Assembly (NCBI GenBank): GCA_946887345.1
Contig: CAMPKR010000035.1
Coordinates: forward strand, 1-12,411
DNA from: an uncultured Bacteroidota bacterium
Lineage (GTDB): Bacteria > Bacteroidota > Bacteroidia > Chitinophagales > Chitinophagaceae
Direction: 5' to 3'
DNA: 12,411 nucleotides
In this document: one piece after another, positions 1 through 5,727 of the stretch
Layout: each line of letters begins with the position of its first letter
How positions within the stretch are numbered: the stretch's first letter is position 1
The notes under the pieces: model-generated
What the model was told of the DNA's origin: nothing
The model's input: the letters and a program-made list of their open reading frames with translations, nothing else
The model's database searches: none
Made by a program: the position numbers and the translations under genes

Positions 1-10
1 GAAATATTTT

Positions 11-553
11 ATGACTCCCAAAGAACAAAAAGCAGAATTGCGGAAAATACTCCTGGCAAAAAGAGACGATTTGGCACTTAACTACAAAGCCCTCCTTGAT
101 AATGCAGTCGTTTCCAAACTGGAAGAACTTATTGAGCAACGGCAGCCCAAAGTGATACATACTTATCTTCCTTTCGGTTCTGAGATCGATATTTATCCTC
201 TTATTCAATCTTTGCTTGATAGGAATTTCGCTGTGATATGTCCGAAGTCGTTACCGAAAAGGGAGTTGCAGAATCTTGTCTTGCATTCTCTTTCAGAATT
301 GGAAGAAGGTCGTTTTGGTACTAGACACCCGGCTAACAGCTCTGAGTACACAGGTGAGATAGATATGTATATCGTTCCGGGCATCGGCTTTGATAATCGG
401 AGTTACAGGCTCGGCTATGGTTCGGGCTACTACGATAAATATTTCTCCTCACATCCTTCGGGCTATAAAGTAGGTATCTGCTATCCTTTCCAGGTCATCA
501 ACAACTTCCCCGAAGAACCACACGACGTGAAACTGGATCAGGTGATCTATTAG
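11..553 (+). CDS. 5-formyltetrahydrofolate cyclo-ligase (MTHFS)
   Basis: This cytosolic enzyme converts 5-formyl-THF to 5,10-methenyl-THF using ATP and so returns stored folate to one-carbon metabolism. The 180 residues match the family's usual length. Visible hallmarks are the basic N-terminal helix starting KAELRKILLAKR, FGSEID at 55-60, PGIGFD at 123-128 and the glycine/tyrosine-rich signature RLGYGSGYYD at 133-142. The closing EPHDVKLDQVI at 169-179 matches the usual 'hD..ld.vi' ending. The ATG is only 10 bp from the window edge, so upstream context is not visible, but the N-terminus aligns with the family and the gene appears complete. The next plus-strand gene starts 183 bp further on with no clear terminator between. 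The assignment rests on motifs and is firm. Symbols vary (fau, ygfA, mthfs), so none is given. Confidence 0.95.
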   Translation: MTPKEQKAELRKILLAKRDDLALNYKALLDNAVVSKLEELIEQRQPKVIHTYLPFGSEIDIYPLIQSLLDRNFAVICPKSLPKRELQNLVLHSLSELEEGRFGTRHPANSSEYTGEIDMYIVPGIGFDNRSYRLGYGSGYYDKYFSSHPSGYKVGICYPFQVINNFPEEPHDVKLDQVIY

Positions 554-736
554 ATTGCAGTGTGTGAATCAACAAATTCGCAAAGATACCTAGGATGACG
601 AATGAGGGCCGGTGGCCGCAACTAAGATTGTATTTAAAGAGCTGTTATACGTTACGAAGGAAACAAAAAACAGGGTATTATCTTCACCGGTCAATTGCAT
701 CTGGCACAGTTTTTCACCTGTTTTTGAAAAAGGAAT

Positions 737-1066
737 ATGGGCTGGTTAATACAATTGCTGGTAAACGCCGCTATACTACTGTTGATGGCCCAAATAATGC
801 CTTCGGTAAAGGTGAGAAACTATGGAACTGCTATTGGTGTGGCATTGGTAGTTGGGTTGCTGAACGCCACTGTTGGCTTTCTCTTACGCTTTCCGCTGAA
901 CCTGGTGACACTCTGGCTGCTGTCCTTCCTGGTCCGGCTGATAGTGACGGCACTGATGATACAGTTGGCGGATAAGTTCTTCTCCGGTTTCGAGGTTCGC
1001 GGGTTTTTGCCGGCTTTTCTTATAGCCGTGATAATAGCGTTGGTAGGCACCTTGATCGGCAGATAG
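737..1066 (+). CDS. Phage holin family 4_2-like (YvlD-type) membrane protein
   Basis: A 109-residue, very hydrophobic protein with four predicted membrane helices at roughly 3-22, 28-49, 52-76 and 88-107, separated by short polar turns (PSVKVRNYG, the FPLN turn, KFFSGFEVRG). This matches the Phage_holin_4_2 family, which despite its name is widespread in chromosomes and has no proven lysis role. ATG 737 is preceded by AGGA, spaced too closely for a normal Shine-Dalgarno. A longer reading frame on the same strand (from 595) overlaps it, but it encodes no recognisable protein, whereas this frame gives a coherent membrane protein. Nothing phage-like lies nearby, so I infer a housekeeping envelope protein of unknown function rather than a holin. 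Confidence 0.85.
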   Translation: MGWLIQLLVNAAILLLMAQIMPSVKVRNYGTAIGVALVVGLLNATVGFLLRFPLNLVTLWLLSFLVRLIVTALMIQLADKFFSGFEVRGFLPAFLIAVIIALVGTLIGR

Positions 1067-1163
1067 CTCTTTTTAACGGGTTAGGGGCAATTTTATCAAA
1101 TAAATGTTTATATTCGTATATATATCGGGTAGGGTATTTTGCCCGGTCAACTTAATAAACAGT

Positions 1164-1523
1164 ATGAAAAAACTCATCATCATCGCATTACTGCTAGCAG
1201 GCACGGGTAGTGCTTTTGCTCAGTCAAACAAGAACACCACTTCTGCCACACAGCCTTCCGGTCGCAGTATTTCTGAACAAAGGGCCACTAATGAAACCGA
1301 GCGCATGACCATGATGCTTGATCTGAGTAAAGATCAACAAACCAAGGTAAAGGCGATCAACCTGGCGGCTATGACAGAGATGGAGCATCTCAGGGGGAAA
1401 TCTCCTGAAGCGAGCAGGGATAAGGCGAGAGGAATAATGGAGCAAAGGGATAAACAATACAAAACTGTCTTAACTGAAGCTCAGTATAAGAAGTACGAAG
1501 AGCTTGCCGGAAGGCGAAGATAA
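1164..1523 (+). CDS. Spy/CpxP-like secreted protein with LTxxQ motif
   Basis: A 119-residue exported protein. Residues 1-20 form a clear signal peptide (basic MKK, a hydrophobic LIIIALLLAG core, then SAFAQ). A Ser/Thr/Asn-rich linker follows, then a charged helical domain with LDLSKDQQ at 52-59 and LTEAQ with KKY at 103-111, the paired motif of Spy/CpxP-like and DUF4890-like proteins. In that superfamily such helical periplasmic proteins act as chaperones or envelope-stress sensors; the role here is inference. I start at ATG 1164 rather than the in-frame ATG at 1104 because only the former puts the signal peptide at the N-terminus. The gene ends 40 bp before a strong hairpin terminator. Confidence 0.8.
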   Translation: MKKLIIIALLLAGTGSAFAQSNKNTTSATQPSGRSISEQRATNETERMTMMLDLSKDQQTKVKAINLAAMTEMEHLRGKSPEASRDKARGIMEQRDKQYKTVLTEAQYKKYEELAGRRR

Positions 1524-1563
1524 ACCGTATTGAAGCCTATCAAACAACGTTATAAAGAAAGAG

Positions 1564-1590
1564 AGTTCCGTTGCGAGGCGGAACTTTTTT
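1564..1590 (+). terminator. Rho-independent terminator after the Spy-like gene
   Basis: Inverted repeat AGTTCCG (1564-1570) and CGGAACT (1579-1585) runs into a T run to 1590. Two G-T pairs can extend the stem inwards to a GCGA tetraloop at 1573-1576. It sits between the plus-strand Spy-like gene and the minus-strand peptidase that converges on it. The T-tract is only on the plus side, so it chiefly serves the Spy-like gene. Confidence 0.85.
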
Positions 1591-1616
1591 ACTGAAATAG
1601 ATTTAGTCTGCTGAAT

Positions 1617-2162
1617 TTACAGAACCAGGTTGCCCCTGTTGTCAAATACGCGGATCACCTTCATAAAGCGGTTACGATAGTGGTCATTAAGACCGGTGAT
1701 GGTAACTGCAGATTCCCTACCCGAGGTGGAGTGTATGAAACGCAAGCTGTCGGTGTTTGAAGTGATGATTCCCATATGTCCTACAACGCGGATATTGGGG
1801 TCGGTGCCTGTGAAAAGGATTAGATCTCCCCGGCGTGCTTCTTTTTCAGGTATTTCCCTGCCAAGATGAGTGAAATCGACGGAAGATCTCGGAACATGGA
1901 GATTGAAATTGCTGAAAACATAAGTAATGAAACCTGAACAGTCGAAACCGCTCTCCGGCTTGGCACAACCATAGTTGTAAGGTGTACCGATGAGTGTTTC
2001 TGCAAAACTGGCAAGGCTGTCGGCCATATTACTTCTTGTGCTCTCGGCTGCGTGATAAGCGGCACGCATCTGGCCTTGCTCTTCCTTTTTCTGCAGCCCT
2101 GCAGGTAGATAGCAGACTGCCAGCAGCACAACAGTTATCAATATGAACATGAACCATTTCAT
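1617..2162 (-). CDS. NlpC/P60 family cysteine peptidase, membrane-anchored or exported
   Basis: A 181-residue cell-wall peptidase-like protein. Residues 4-20 form one hydrophobic segment (signal anchor or signal peptide), a polar linker runs to about 45, and residues 48-175 form the NlpC/P60 domain. The catalytic triad is visible: Cys75 in DCSG, His129 in GHMG, and a third polar residue, His144 in FIHSTS. NlpC/P60 enzymes cleave peptide bonds in peptidoglycan stems, commonly between D-Glu and the diamino acid. VCYLP near 16-20 is a poor lipobox, so lipoprotein status is unlikely. The frame extends to a TTG at 2180, but ATG 2162 is preferred because it begins MKWFMF directly before the membrane segment. 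The gene lies downstream of the 76-residue membrane protein but is separated from it by a terminator at 2210-2235, so it is probably transcribed separately. Confidence 0.92.
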   Translation of the reverse strand: MKWFMFILITVVLLAVCYLPAGLQKKEEQGQMRAAYHAAESTRSNMADSLASFAETLIGTPYNYGCAKPESGFDCSGFITYVFSNFNLHVPRSSVDFTHLGREIPEKEARRGDLILFTGTDPNIRVVGHMGIITSNTDSLRFIHSTSGRESAVTITGLNDHYRNRFMKVIRVFDNRGNLVL

Positions 2163-2209
2163 CGGTATCTGAGAAAACAAAGTCGTGCCTGTAAAGCAGT
2201 ATAGTATGC

Positions 2210-2235
2210 AAAAAAAATGGCGTCATGACGACGCC
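2210..2235 (-). terminator. Minus-strand terminator after the 76-residue membrane protein gene
   Basis: A perfect 6-bp stem GGCGTC (2219-2224) and GACGCC (2230-2235) has a 5-nt loop. Read on the minus strand it is followed by one A and a run of eight T (plus-strand A 2210-2217). It lies 70 bp past the stop of the 76-residue gene and 48 bp before the peptidase start, so it separates the two transcripts. Confidence 0.85.
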
Positions 2236-2305
2236 TTCCTGTATCGGGCATAGTGATCTACACCTGGCAGGTTATGAATGTATATAGCATTAAAGGCTTT
2301 GCCGG

Positions 2306-2536
2306 TTACGCATCCGTTCTACGGTCACCACCGCGGAGGATGGCAACAAACAGCAGAATAAATACTGCTATACCAACCACCCAAAGGATGGGATTGTTAT
2401 ACCAATTCTCGCCACTGGACTTGGTTATATCTACATCAACCTTTGCGGCGCCATCTTGTGCATAGGTATAAACACTCGTCAGTAAGGCCATTATTATTAA
2501 GGCCAGCCTATTCTTTAAGATCACCGGATTTTTCAT
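2306..2536 (-). CDS. Small exported membrane protein, 76 residues, function unknown
   Basis: The 76-residue product has an N-terminal signal-like segment (residues 10-26, ending VYTYAQ), a short acidic stretch with VDVDITKSSGENWY at 33-46, and a second hydrophobic helix at about 50-67, then a charged tail GGDRRTDA. I predict removal of the first segment, leaving a roughly 50-residue protein with a short periplasmic head, one helix and a cytoplasmic RGGDRR tail. The ATG start is followed directly by Lys-Asn and fits a signal peptide. Short proteins with this acidic-Trp-Tyr-then-helix plan are, from memory, common in Bacteroidota, but I know no function. A dedicated terminator downstream and the coherent topology argue that it is a real gene. 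Confidence 0.8.
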   Translation of the reverse strand: MKNPVILKNRLALIIMALLTSVYTYAQDGAAKVDVDITKSSGENWYNNPILWVVGIAVFILLFVAILRGGDRRTDA

Positions 2537-2632
2537 AGTAGTGTTTTTTTAGTCAGTTTGATAAGGGTAAAAAACTATGCCTGCAACTGTTGCTAACTGT
2601 AGAGATATCAAGCTGTCGGAAGGTGTTTGTTT

Positions 2633-3367
2633 TTACATTTCTTCCAGGTCCGAACGCTTTTTGGCTTTTATTCCGTCTGTGATTAAGTAACCAATACCAA
2701 CGCTTAGCATTACGTAAGCCTGGTAGTTAAGCTGGGGACCTCCCGAGAGTTTTGCGAGGTTGCCGTTTACATACCACAGGTCCTTGCTGAGGGCAAGTGT
2801 GTAACCGGCCCTCAGGCTGAGGTAGTATGTTCGCTGCATTGAGTAGCCTATGCCGAGGTCAGCTACTACTTTGGAGTTACGGACTGCTTTGTGATTTAGA
2901 GGTGCAGCAAAATATTGTTCGAAAGTGGGATTAGCAATGTTCGTGAGTCTTTCGTTGTAAGTGTATTTAAACGAACATGCTTTGAGACCAATATAAGGGT
3001 AGAATGAACGTGTTGGTTCTTTCAGTAAATCGTATCCTACAGTAAAGGAGCCTTGGGTGTAAACCATTCTCAGTTCTGCTGTATCAGATTTTGGGTTTCT
3101 TTCTCCGCTTGCATAGGTAAAAGACACAACAATGTTCTTTAAGCGAAGATCGACGCCAAGGCCACCTGCCAACAAGGGGACTTGTGATTCGGGCAGGTTA
3201 AGGCTTCTGAGGCGTGAGTTGAAGGCGCTGTTGTTTATGATCGGCACTTCAAAAGGGACGGTGATATAGAATCCTGTAGTTGACTTGGATGCAGAGCCGA
3301 ACTGAGCCGGGCTATAGAAGGACGAACAACAAAGTGCTGTTGTGAGGGTCCACCAGGTTAATTTCAT
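2633..3367 (-). CDS. Putative outer-membrane beta-barrel or exported protein
   Basis: A 244-residue exported protein with a signal peptide (residues 1-22, ending SPAQ). The mature part has alternating hydrophobic/polar stretches typical of beta strands, for example GGLGVDLRLKNIVVSFTYASG, YPYIGLKACSFKYTYN and YYLSLRAGYTLALS, and ends with LSVGIGYLITDG before a charged tail. This pattern and the Gly/Tyr/aromatic content suggest an eight-stranded outer-membrane barrel of the Bacteroidota 'outer membrane beta-barrel' type. The last residues (KKRSDLEEM) form a charged extension rather than the usual terminal aromatic residue, which is slightly odd. No enzyme motif was seen. It starts 74 bp from the divergent acetyltransferase gene, and the 76-residue gene follows 96 bp downstream. 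Function is unknown and the barrel call is inference. Confidence 0.7.
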   Translation of the reverse strand: MKLTWWTLTTALCCSSFYSPAQFGSASKSTTGFYITVPFEVPIINNSAFNSRLRSLNLPESQVPLLAGGLGVDLRLKNIVVSFTYASGERNPKSDTAELRMVYTQGSFTVGYDLLKEPTRSFYPYIGLKACSFKYTYNERLTNIANPTFEQYFAAPLNHKAVRNSKVVADLGIGYSMQRTYYLSLRAGYTLALSKDLWYVNGNLAKLSGGPQLNYQAYVMLSVGIGYLITDGIKAKKRSDLEEM

Positions 3368-3421
3368 AAGGTTTTTTTGCGCCGCAATATCTGAAAAACT
3401 GCGGAATTAATATCTGCTGAA

Positions 3422-3429
3422 TAGTTTTT
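3422..3429 (+). promoter_or_regulatory. Possible -7 element for the first acetyltransferase gene
   Basis: TAGTTTTT matches five of six fixed positions of the Bacteroidota -7 consensus TAnnTTTG and lies 12 bp before ATG 3442. A CTG 20 bp upstream is a poor -33 candidate. The match is weak and the region AT-rich. Confidence 0.25.
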
Positions 3430-3441
3430 ATATTGGGGTGT

Positions 3442-3996
3442 ATGAGCATTTATATTGAAACCCCGAGACTATATATAAGGGAACTGCTGCCCACGGACGA
3501 TGAAGGCATGTTTGAGATGGACTCTGATCCTGCCGTTCACCGATACCTGGGTAATACTCCTGTAACCTCTATAGAGCGGAGCAGGGAAGTAATCGCCATT
3601 ATAAGGAAGCAATACGAGGATTTTGGTATTGGCCGCTGGGCTGTGATTAAGAAAAGAGGTGACGAGTTCCTTGGCTGGACGGGTTTTAAGTTTATGGATA
3701 AGCCGGTGAATAAGCGCAGTGAGTTCCTTGACTTCGGTTATAGGTTTAAATCGTCCTGCTGGAAGCAGGGTTATGGATACGAATCAGCAGTGGCGGCACT
3801 TGATCATGGTCTGAACAAGCTGGGTTTCAAGGATGTATATGCGATGACTGATGTAGAAAATGCCGGTTCCCGGAGGATACTGGAGAAATTGGGCTTCCGG
3901 TATGTTGAGACCTTTCCTTATGATGGCAGCAATTATGCCTGGGTAGACCTTGGTTTACCAGTTACCTGGTATGAATATGCCGGGCAAAAGAAATAG
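3442..3996 (+). CDS. GNAT N-acetyltransferase (RimJ/RimL-like, Acetyltransf_3)
   Basis: A 184-residue cytosolic acetyltransferase that would transfer acetyl from acetyl-CoA to an amine. The fold begins with IETPRLYIRELLPTDDEGMF (residues 5-24), the usual 'TeRL.lR.l...D' start of the RimJ/RimL branch. The acetyl-CoA loop is QGYGYESAVAALDHG (109-123), preceded by the DFGYRFKSSCWK strand, and the late motif NAGSRRILEKLGFRYVE (140-156) is classic for the family. Substrate cannot be predicted; relatives modify ribosomal protein N-termini, antibiotics or small amines. The frame extends to TTG 3433, but ATG 3442 places the TPRL motif at the normal distance from the N-terminus. It is divergent from the barrel gene, and the DUF4397 gene follows after 68 bp. 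Confidence 0.92.
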   Translation: MSIYIETPRLYIRELLPTDDEGMFEMDSDPAVHRYLGNTPVTSIERSREVIAIIRKQYEDFGIGRWAVIKKRGDEFLGWTGFKFMDKPVNKRSEFLDFGYRFKSSCWKQGYGYESAVAALDHGLNKLGFKDVYAMTDVENAGSRRILEKLGFRYVETFPYDGSNYAWVDLGLPVTWYEYAGQKK

Positions 3997-4064
3997 TATG
4001 CAGATAATGACAATTTAACGTGGCAAGGTCTTTGTGGATAATTAAGTCAAACCAACAAGCTTTT

Positions 4065-4763
4065 ATGAAAAAGATATCGTACCTGTTCTTTGCCGCCGTT
4101 CTATTTACCGCTGCTTGTAAAAAGAACAATGATCCGCCACCTCCGCCACCTCCTACTCCTGAGACACCAACGGCAAAGGTTAATTTCACCAATGCTACGC
4201 TCAATGCCGGCACACTGGGGATTAAGATCAATGATACTGCCCTGACCACTGTGACAAGCCTTGGATTTCTCGCCAGCAGCGGGTATATGAAGACCAGCTT
4301 TGGCAGCGCCACCAAGATATCGTTCATTTATCCCAACACAAATACGCTCTTTGACGATACCACGGTGAGCCTTGCTGCGAATAGCAACTATTCAGCTTTT
4401 ATAGGAGGTGAAATTCCTGGAAATACCTGCCTGGTATTTACGGGCGATAATCTTACCGCACCCGCGAGCGGAAAAGCAAAGGTGCGCCTTGTTAACCTTT
4501 CGGCTGACGATTACCATCTTAACTTCTACGTGGGTGGTCCAATACTAGAATCGGATGTACAGTATAAGGAGGTGACACCTTTCTATGAAGTGACTGCAGG
4601 TACATTGAACATAATAGTTCAGGATCCTGATAGCGTAGGCTACCAGCGGACCCTTAACGGGCAAGTGCTTGCAGACGGGAAAATATACACCATCATGTTT
4701 ACCGGTAAGACGGGCTCGCTGGGAGACGCTGATCTGAAACTGACGGTGATCAATAATAACTAG
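4065..4763 (+). CDS. DUF4397 domain lipoprotein
   Basis: A 232-residue lipoprotein. The signal sequence ends in LFTAAC, giving lipidated Cys18, followed by KKNND and a run of seven prolines at 24-30, a rigid tether. Two similar halves follow: TAKVNFTNATLNAGTLGIKIND at 36-57 and KAKVRLVNLSADDYHLNFYVGG at 137-158. Both show the 'aKvr.vN.s.da..l.vyvng' start of DUF4397-type beta-sandwich repeats, with GQVLADGKIYTIMFTG near the end. Such proteins are surface or periplasmic in Bacteroidota and have no assigned biochemical role. The frame reaches a GTG at 4020, but ATG 4065 starts the signal peptide directly. The DNA coding the prolines contains a tandem 9-bp unit (4134-4151), so tether length may vary between strains. 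A strong terminator follows 22 bp after the stop. Confidence 0.88.
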   Translation: MKKISYLFFAAVLFTAACKKNNDPPPPPPPTPETPTAKVNFTNATLNAGTLGIKINDTALTTVTSLGFLASSGYMKTSFGSATKISFIYPNTNTLFDDTTVSLAANSNYSAFIGGEIPGNTCLVFTGDNLTAPASGKAKVRLVNLSADDYHLNFYVGGPILESDVQYKEVTPFYEVTAGTLNIIVQDPDSVGYQRTLNGQVLADGKIYTIMFTGKTGSLGDADLKLTVINNN

Positions 4764-4785
4764 TAAGCAAGGTATTCATATAGAG

Positions 4786-4813
4786 GGGGTCGGCCGATTA
4801 GCCGGCCCTTTTT
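4786..4813 (+). terminator. Rho-independent terminator after the DUF4397 gene
   Basis: G-rich arm 4786-4794 pairs with the C-rich arm 4801-4809 (core GGC/GCC, flanked by mostly GC pairs and two G-T pairs) around a 6-nt loop CGATTA. A run of five T follows at 4809-4813. It lies 22 bp past the stop and directly abuts the start region of the next gene. Confidence 0.88.
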
Positions 4814-4815
4814 GC

Positions 4816-4823
4816 GTATCTTT
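4816..4823 (+). promoter_or_regulatory. Probable -7 element at the start of the second acetyltransferase gene
   Basis: TATCTTTA differs from the Bacteroidota -7 consensus TAnnTTTG only at the last base. It begins 3 bp after the T-tract of the upstream terminator, and ATG 4827 follows 3 bp after it. Transcription would start at or a few bases past the ATG, so either the transcript is nearly leaderless or translation uses ATG 4830. No TTG lies at the -33 spacing, which falls in the terminator stem. Confidence 0.45.
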
Positions 4824-4826
4824 AAA

Positions 4827-5324
4827 ATGATGCACAACTATTCTATCAGGCAGTTCGGTTCTGCAGATTGGCAGGAGTACAAAGCAGTAAGATTGGAAGC
4901 CCTCCAAACGGAGCGCGCTGTGTATTGTGCCAGCTACGAGGAACAGAGTGTTTTCCCCGATGAACATTGGCAGGAGCGCCTGACCAATGCCAGCTGTGCA
5001 TACTTTGGTTTGTATGCGGGAGATGAATTGATAGGCCTGTCAGGCATCATGTGCGATCCGCATCATGAGCGTGAGGCCGAGCTGATTTCTTCCTATATCA
5101 TGAAGGAGCATCGCGGCAAAGGACTTTCCAAATTATTTTACCAGGCAAGGATAGAGTGGGCGAGGAACGCGGGACTGAAGAAGCTGATTATCTCTCATCG
5201 TGAAAGTAATGTTTCATCGAAGGCCGCTAACCAGGGATTTGGTTTCCAATTCACCCATAAAGTGCTGCGCCACTGGCACGATGGGCAGTGGGAGGACAAT
5301 GTGTATTATGAGCTGGCGCTGTAG
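4827..5324 (+). CDS. GNAT N-acetyltransferase
   Basis: A 165-residue acetyl-CoA-dependent N-acetyltransferase. N-terminal YSIRQFGSADWQEYKAVRLEAL (residues 5-26) is the usual opening 'iR.l...D...y..lR..AL'. Motif A is SYIMKEHRGKGLSKLFYQA (89-107), with the pyrophosphate-binding R-x-K-G-L loop around 96-100. Motif B includes ESNVSSKAANQGFGFQ (126-141). The substrate is unknown. The start is ATG 4827 or the adjacent ATG 4830; the frame's upstream TTG at 4812 lies in the terminator T-tract and is rejected. It is unrelated in close sequence to the other GNAT at 3442-3996, which belongs to a different branch, so this is not a recent duplication. The secreted orphan gene follows 46 bp downstream. 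Confidence 0.9.
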   Translation: MMHNYSIRQFGSADWQEYKAVRLEALQTERAVYCASYEEQSVFPDEHWQERLTNASCAYFGLYAGDELIGLSGIMCDPHHEREAELISSYIMKEHRGKGLSKLFYQARIEWARNAGLKKLIISHRESNVSSKAANQGFGFQFTHKVLRHWHDGQWEDNVYYELAL

Positions 5325-5331
5325 TGTTAGT

Positions 5332-5362
5332 TATTTACACTTTTTGTATATTTATGTAAATA
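5332..5362. promoter_or_regulatory. Inverted repeat upstream of the 118-residue secreted protein gene
   Basis: Perfect 8-bp arms TATTTACA (5332-5339) and TGTAAATA (5355-5362) flank a 15-bp spacer that contains TATATTTA (5347-5354), a five-of-six match to the -7 consensus. The second arm ends 8 bp before ATG 5371. The position suits an operator, but the arms are AT-rich and a chance origin is possible. Confidence 0.35.
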
Positions 5363-5370
5363 TTCTCATT

Positions 5371-5727
5371 ATGAAAAGGATAACACTCACCATTGCTGTT
5401 TCTATGCTTTGCGTAGCGTCATTTGGTCAGAACAAAACACAAGCCCAACCAATATTTGTGTGGGATCATCCTGATGAGAAAGTGTTTATCCCTTTTAACG
5501 ATACCGTTAGAGCTGTCATTCTTATCAGTGATTATGATGCTTTGGGCGGCAAGGAAAAGAACAGTCTCAGCAGTGTAAATGGCTATATGATAATGGAGCG
5601 CTACCGTTATAACAATGGACATTTACTGGAAAACTCTTTTAAAGTAAAGGGCTGCCTTGCATTGAACAAAGAACCATTCCCTAAAGAATACATAATTTGG
5701 GATATGAAGGAGGTAGAGAAGTACTAA
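5371..5727 (+). CDS. Small secreted protein of unknown function, 118 residues
   Basis: A 118-residue exported protein with a signal peptide at 1-20 (MKR, hydrophobic ITLTIAVSMLCVA, ending SFGQ) and a mature part of about 98 residues rich in aromatic and charged residues: PIFVWDHPDEKVFIPFNDTVRA at 27-48, and SSVNGYMIMERYRYNNGHLLENSFKVKG further on. A predicted mixed beta fold has no recognised domain. One mature Cys (residue 95) means no disulfide within the chain. The frame extends upstream into the acetyltransferase gene, but ATG 5371 is chosen because it begins the signal peptide and follows the intergenic region. The stop overlaps the stop of the convergent EamA gene by four bases (CTAA at 5724-5727). 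It may be lineage-restricted. Confidence 0.75.
   Translation: MKRITLTIAVSMLCVASFGQNKTQAQPIFVWDHPDEKVFIPFNDTVRAVILISDYDALGGKEKNSLSSVNGYMIMERYRYNNGHLLENSFKVKGCLALNKEPFPKEYIIWDMKEVEKY

Noticed and set aside
595..975. 126-residue plus-strand frame overlapping the holin-like gene
   Set aside because: It overlaps a clear four-helix membrane protein in another frame, shows no domain, has many Cys/Trp residues of out-of-frame character and lacks a typical start context.
737..1066. A prophage or lysis module suggested by the holin family name
   Set aside because: No endolysin, capsid, integrase or other phage gene is nearby. The NlpC/P60 gene is separate, on the opposite strand and chromosomal in type, and this family is common in bacterial chromosomes.
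1126..1145. CGGG/CCCG hairpin before the Spy-like gene
   Set aside because: Only a 4-bp stem with a long loop and no T-run; not distinguishable from chance.
2162..2180. TTG start at 2180 for the NlpC/P60 gene, and similar upstream TTG/GTG starts at 3433, 4020, 4812, 6698, 9334 and 9350
   Set aside because: In each case a downstream ATG begins directly at the expected signal peptide or family N-terminus, and the extensions run into promoters, terminators or operators.
2583..2600. GCAACTGTTGC palindrome and AACTGT direct repeat between the barrel and miniprotein genes
   Set aside because: Short, without T-run or promoter overlap. Noted but too weak to call an operator or terminator.
3442..5324. 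A toxin-antitoxin pair made of the two GNAT acetyltransferases
   Set aside because: GNAT toxins are partnered with short DNA-binding antitoxin genes. None is adjacent, and the two GNATs belong to different branches.
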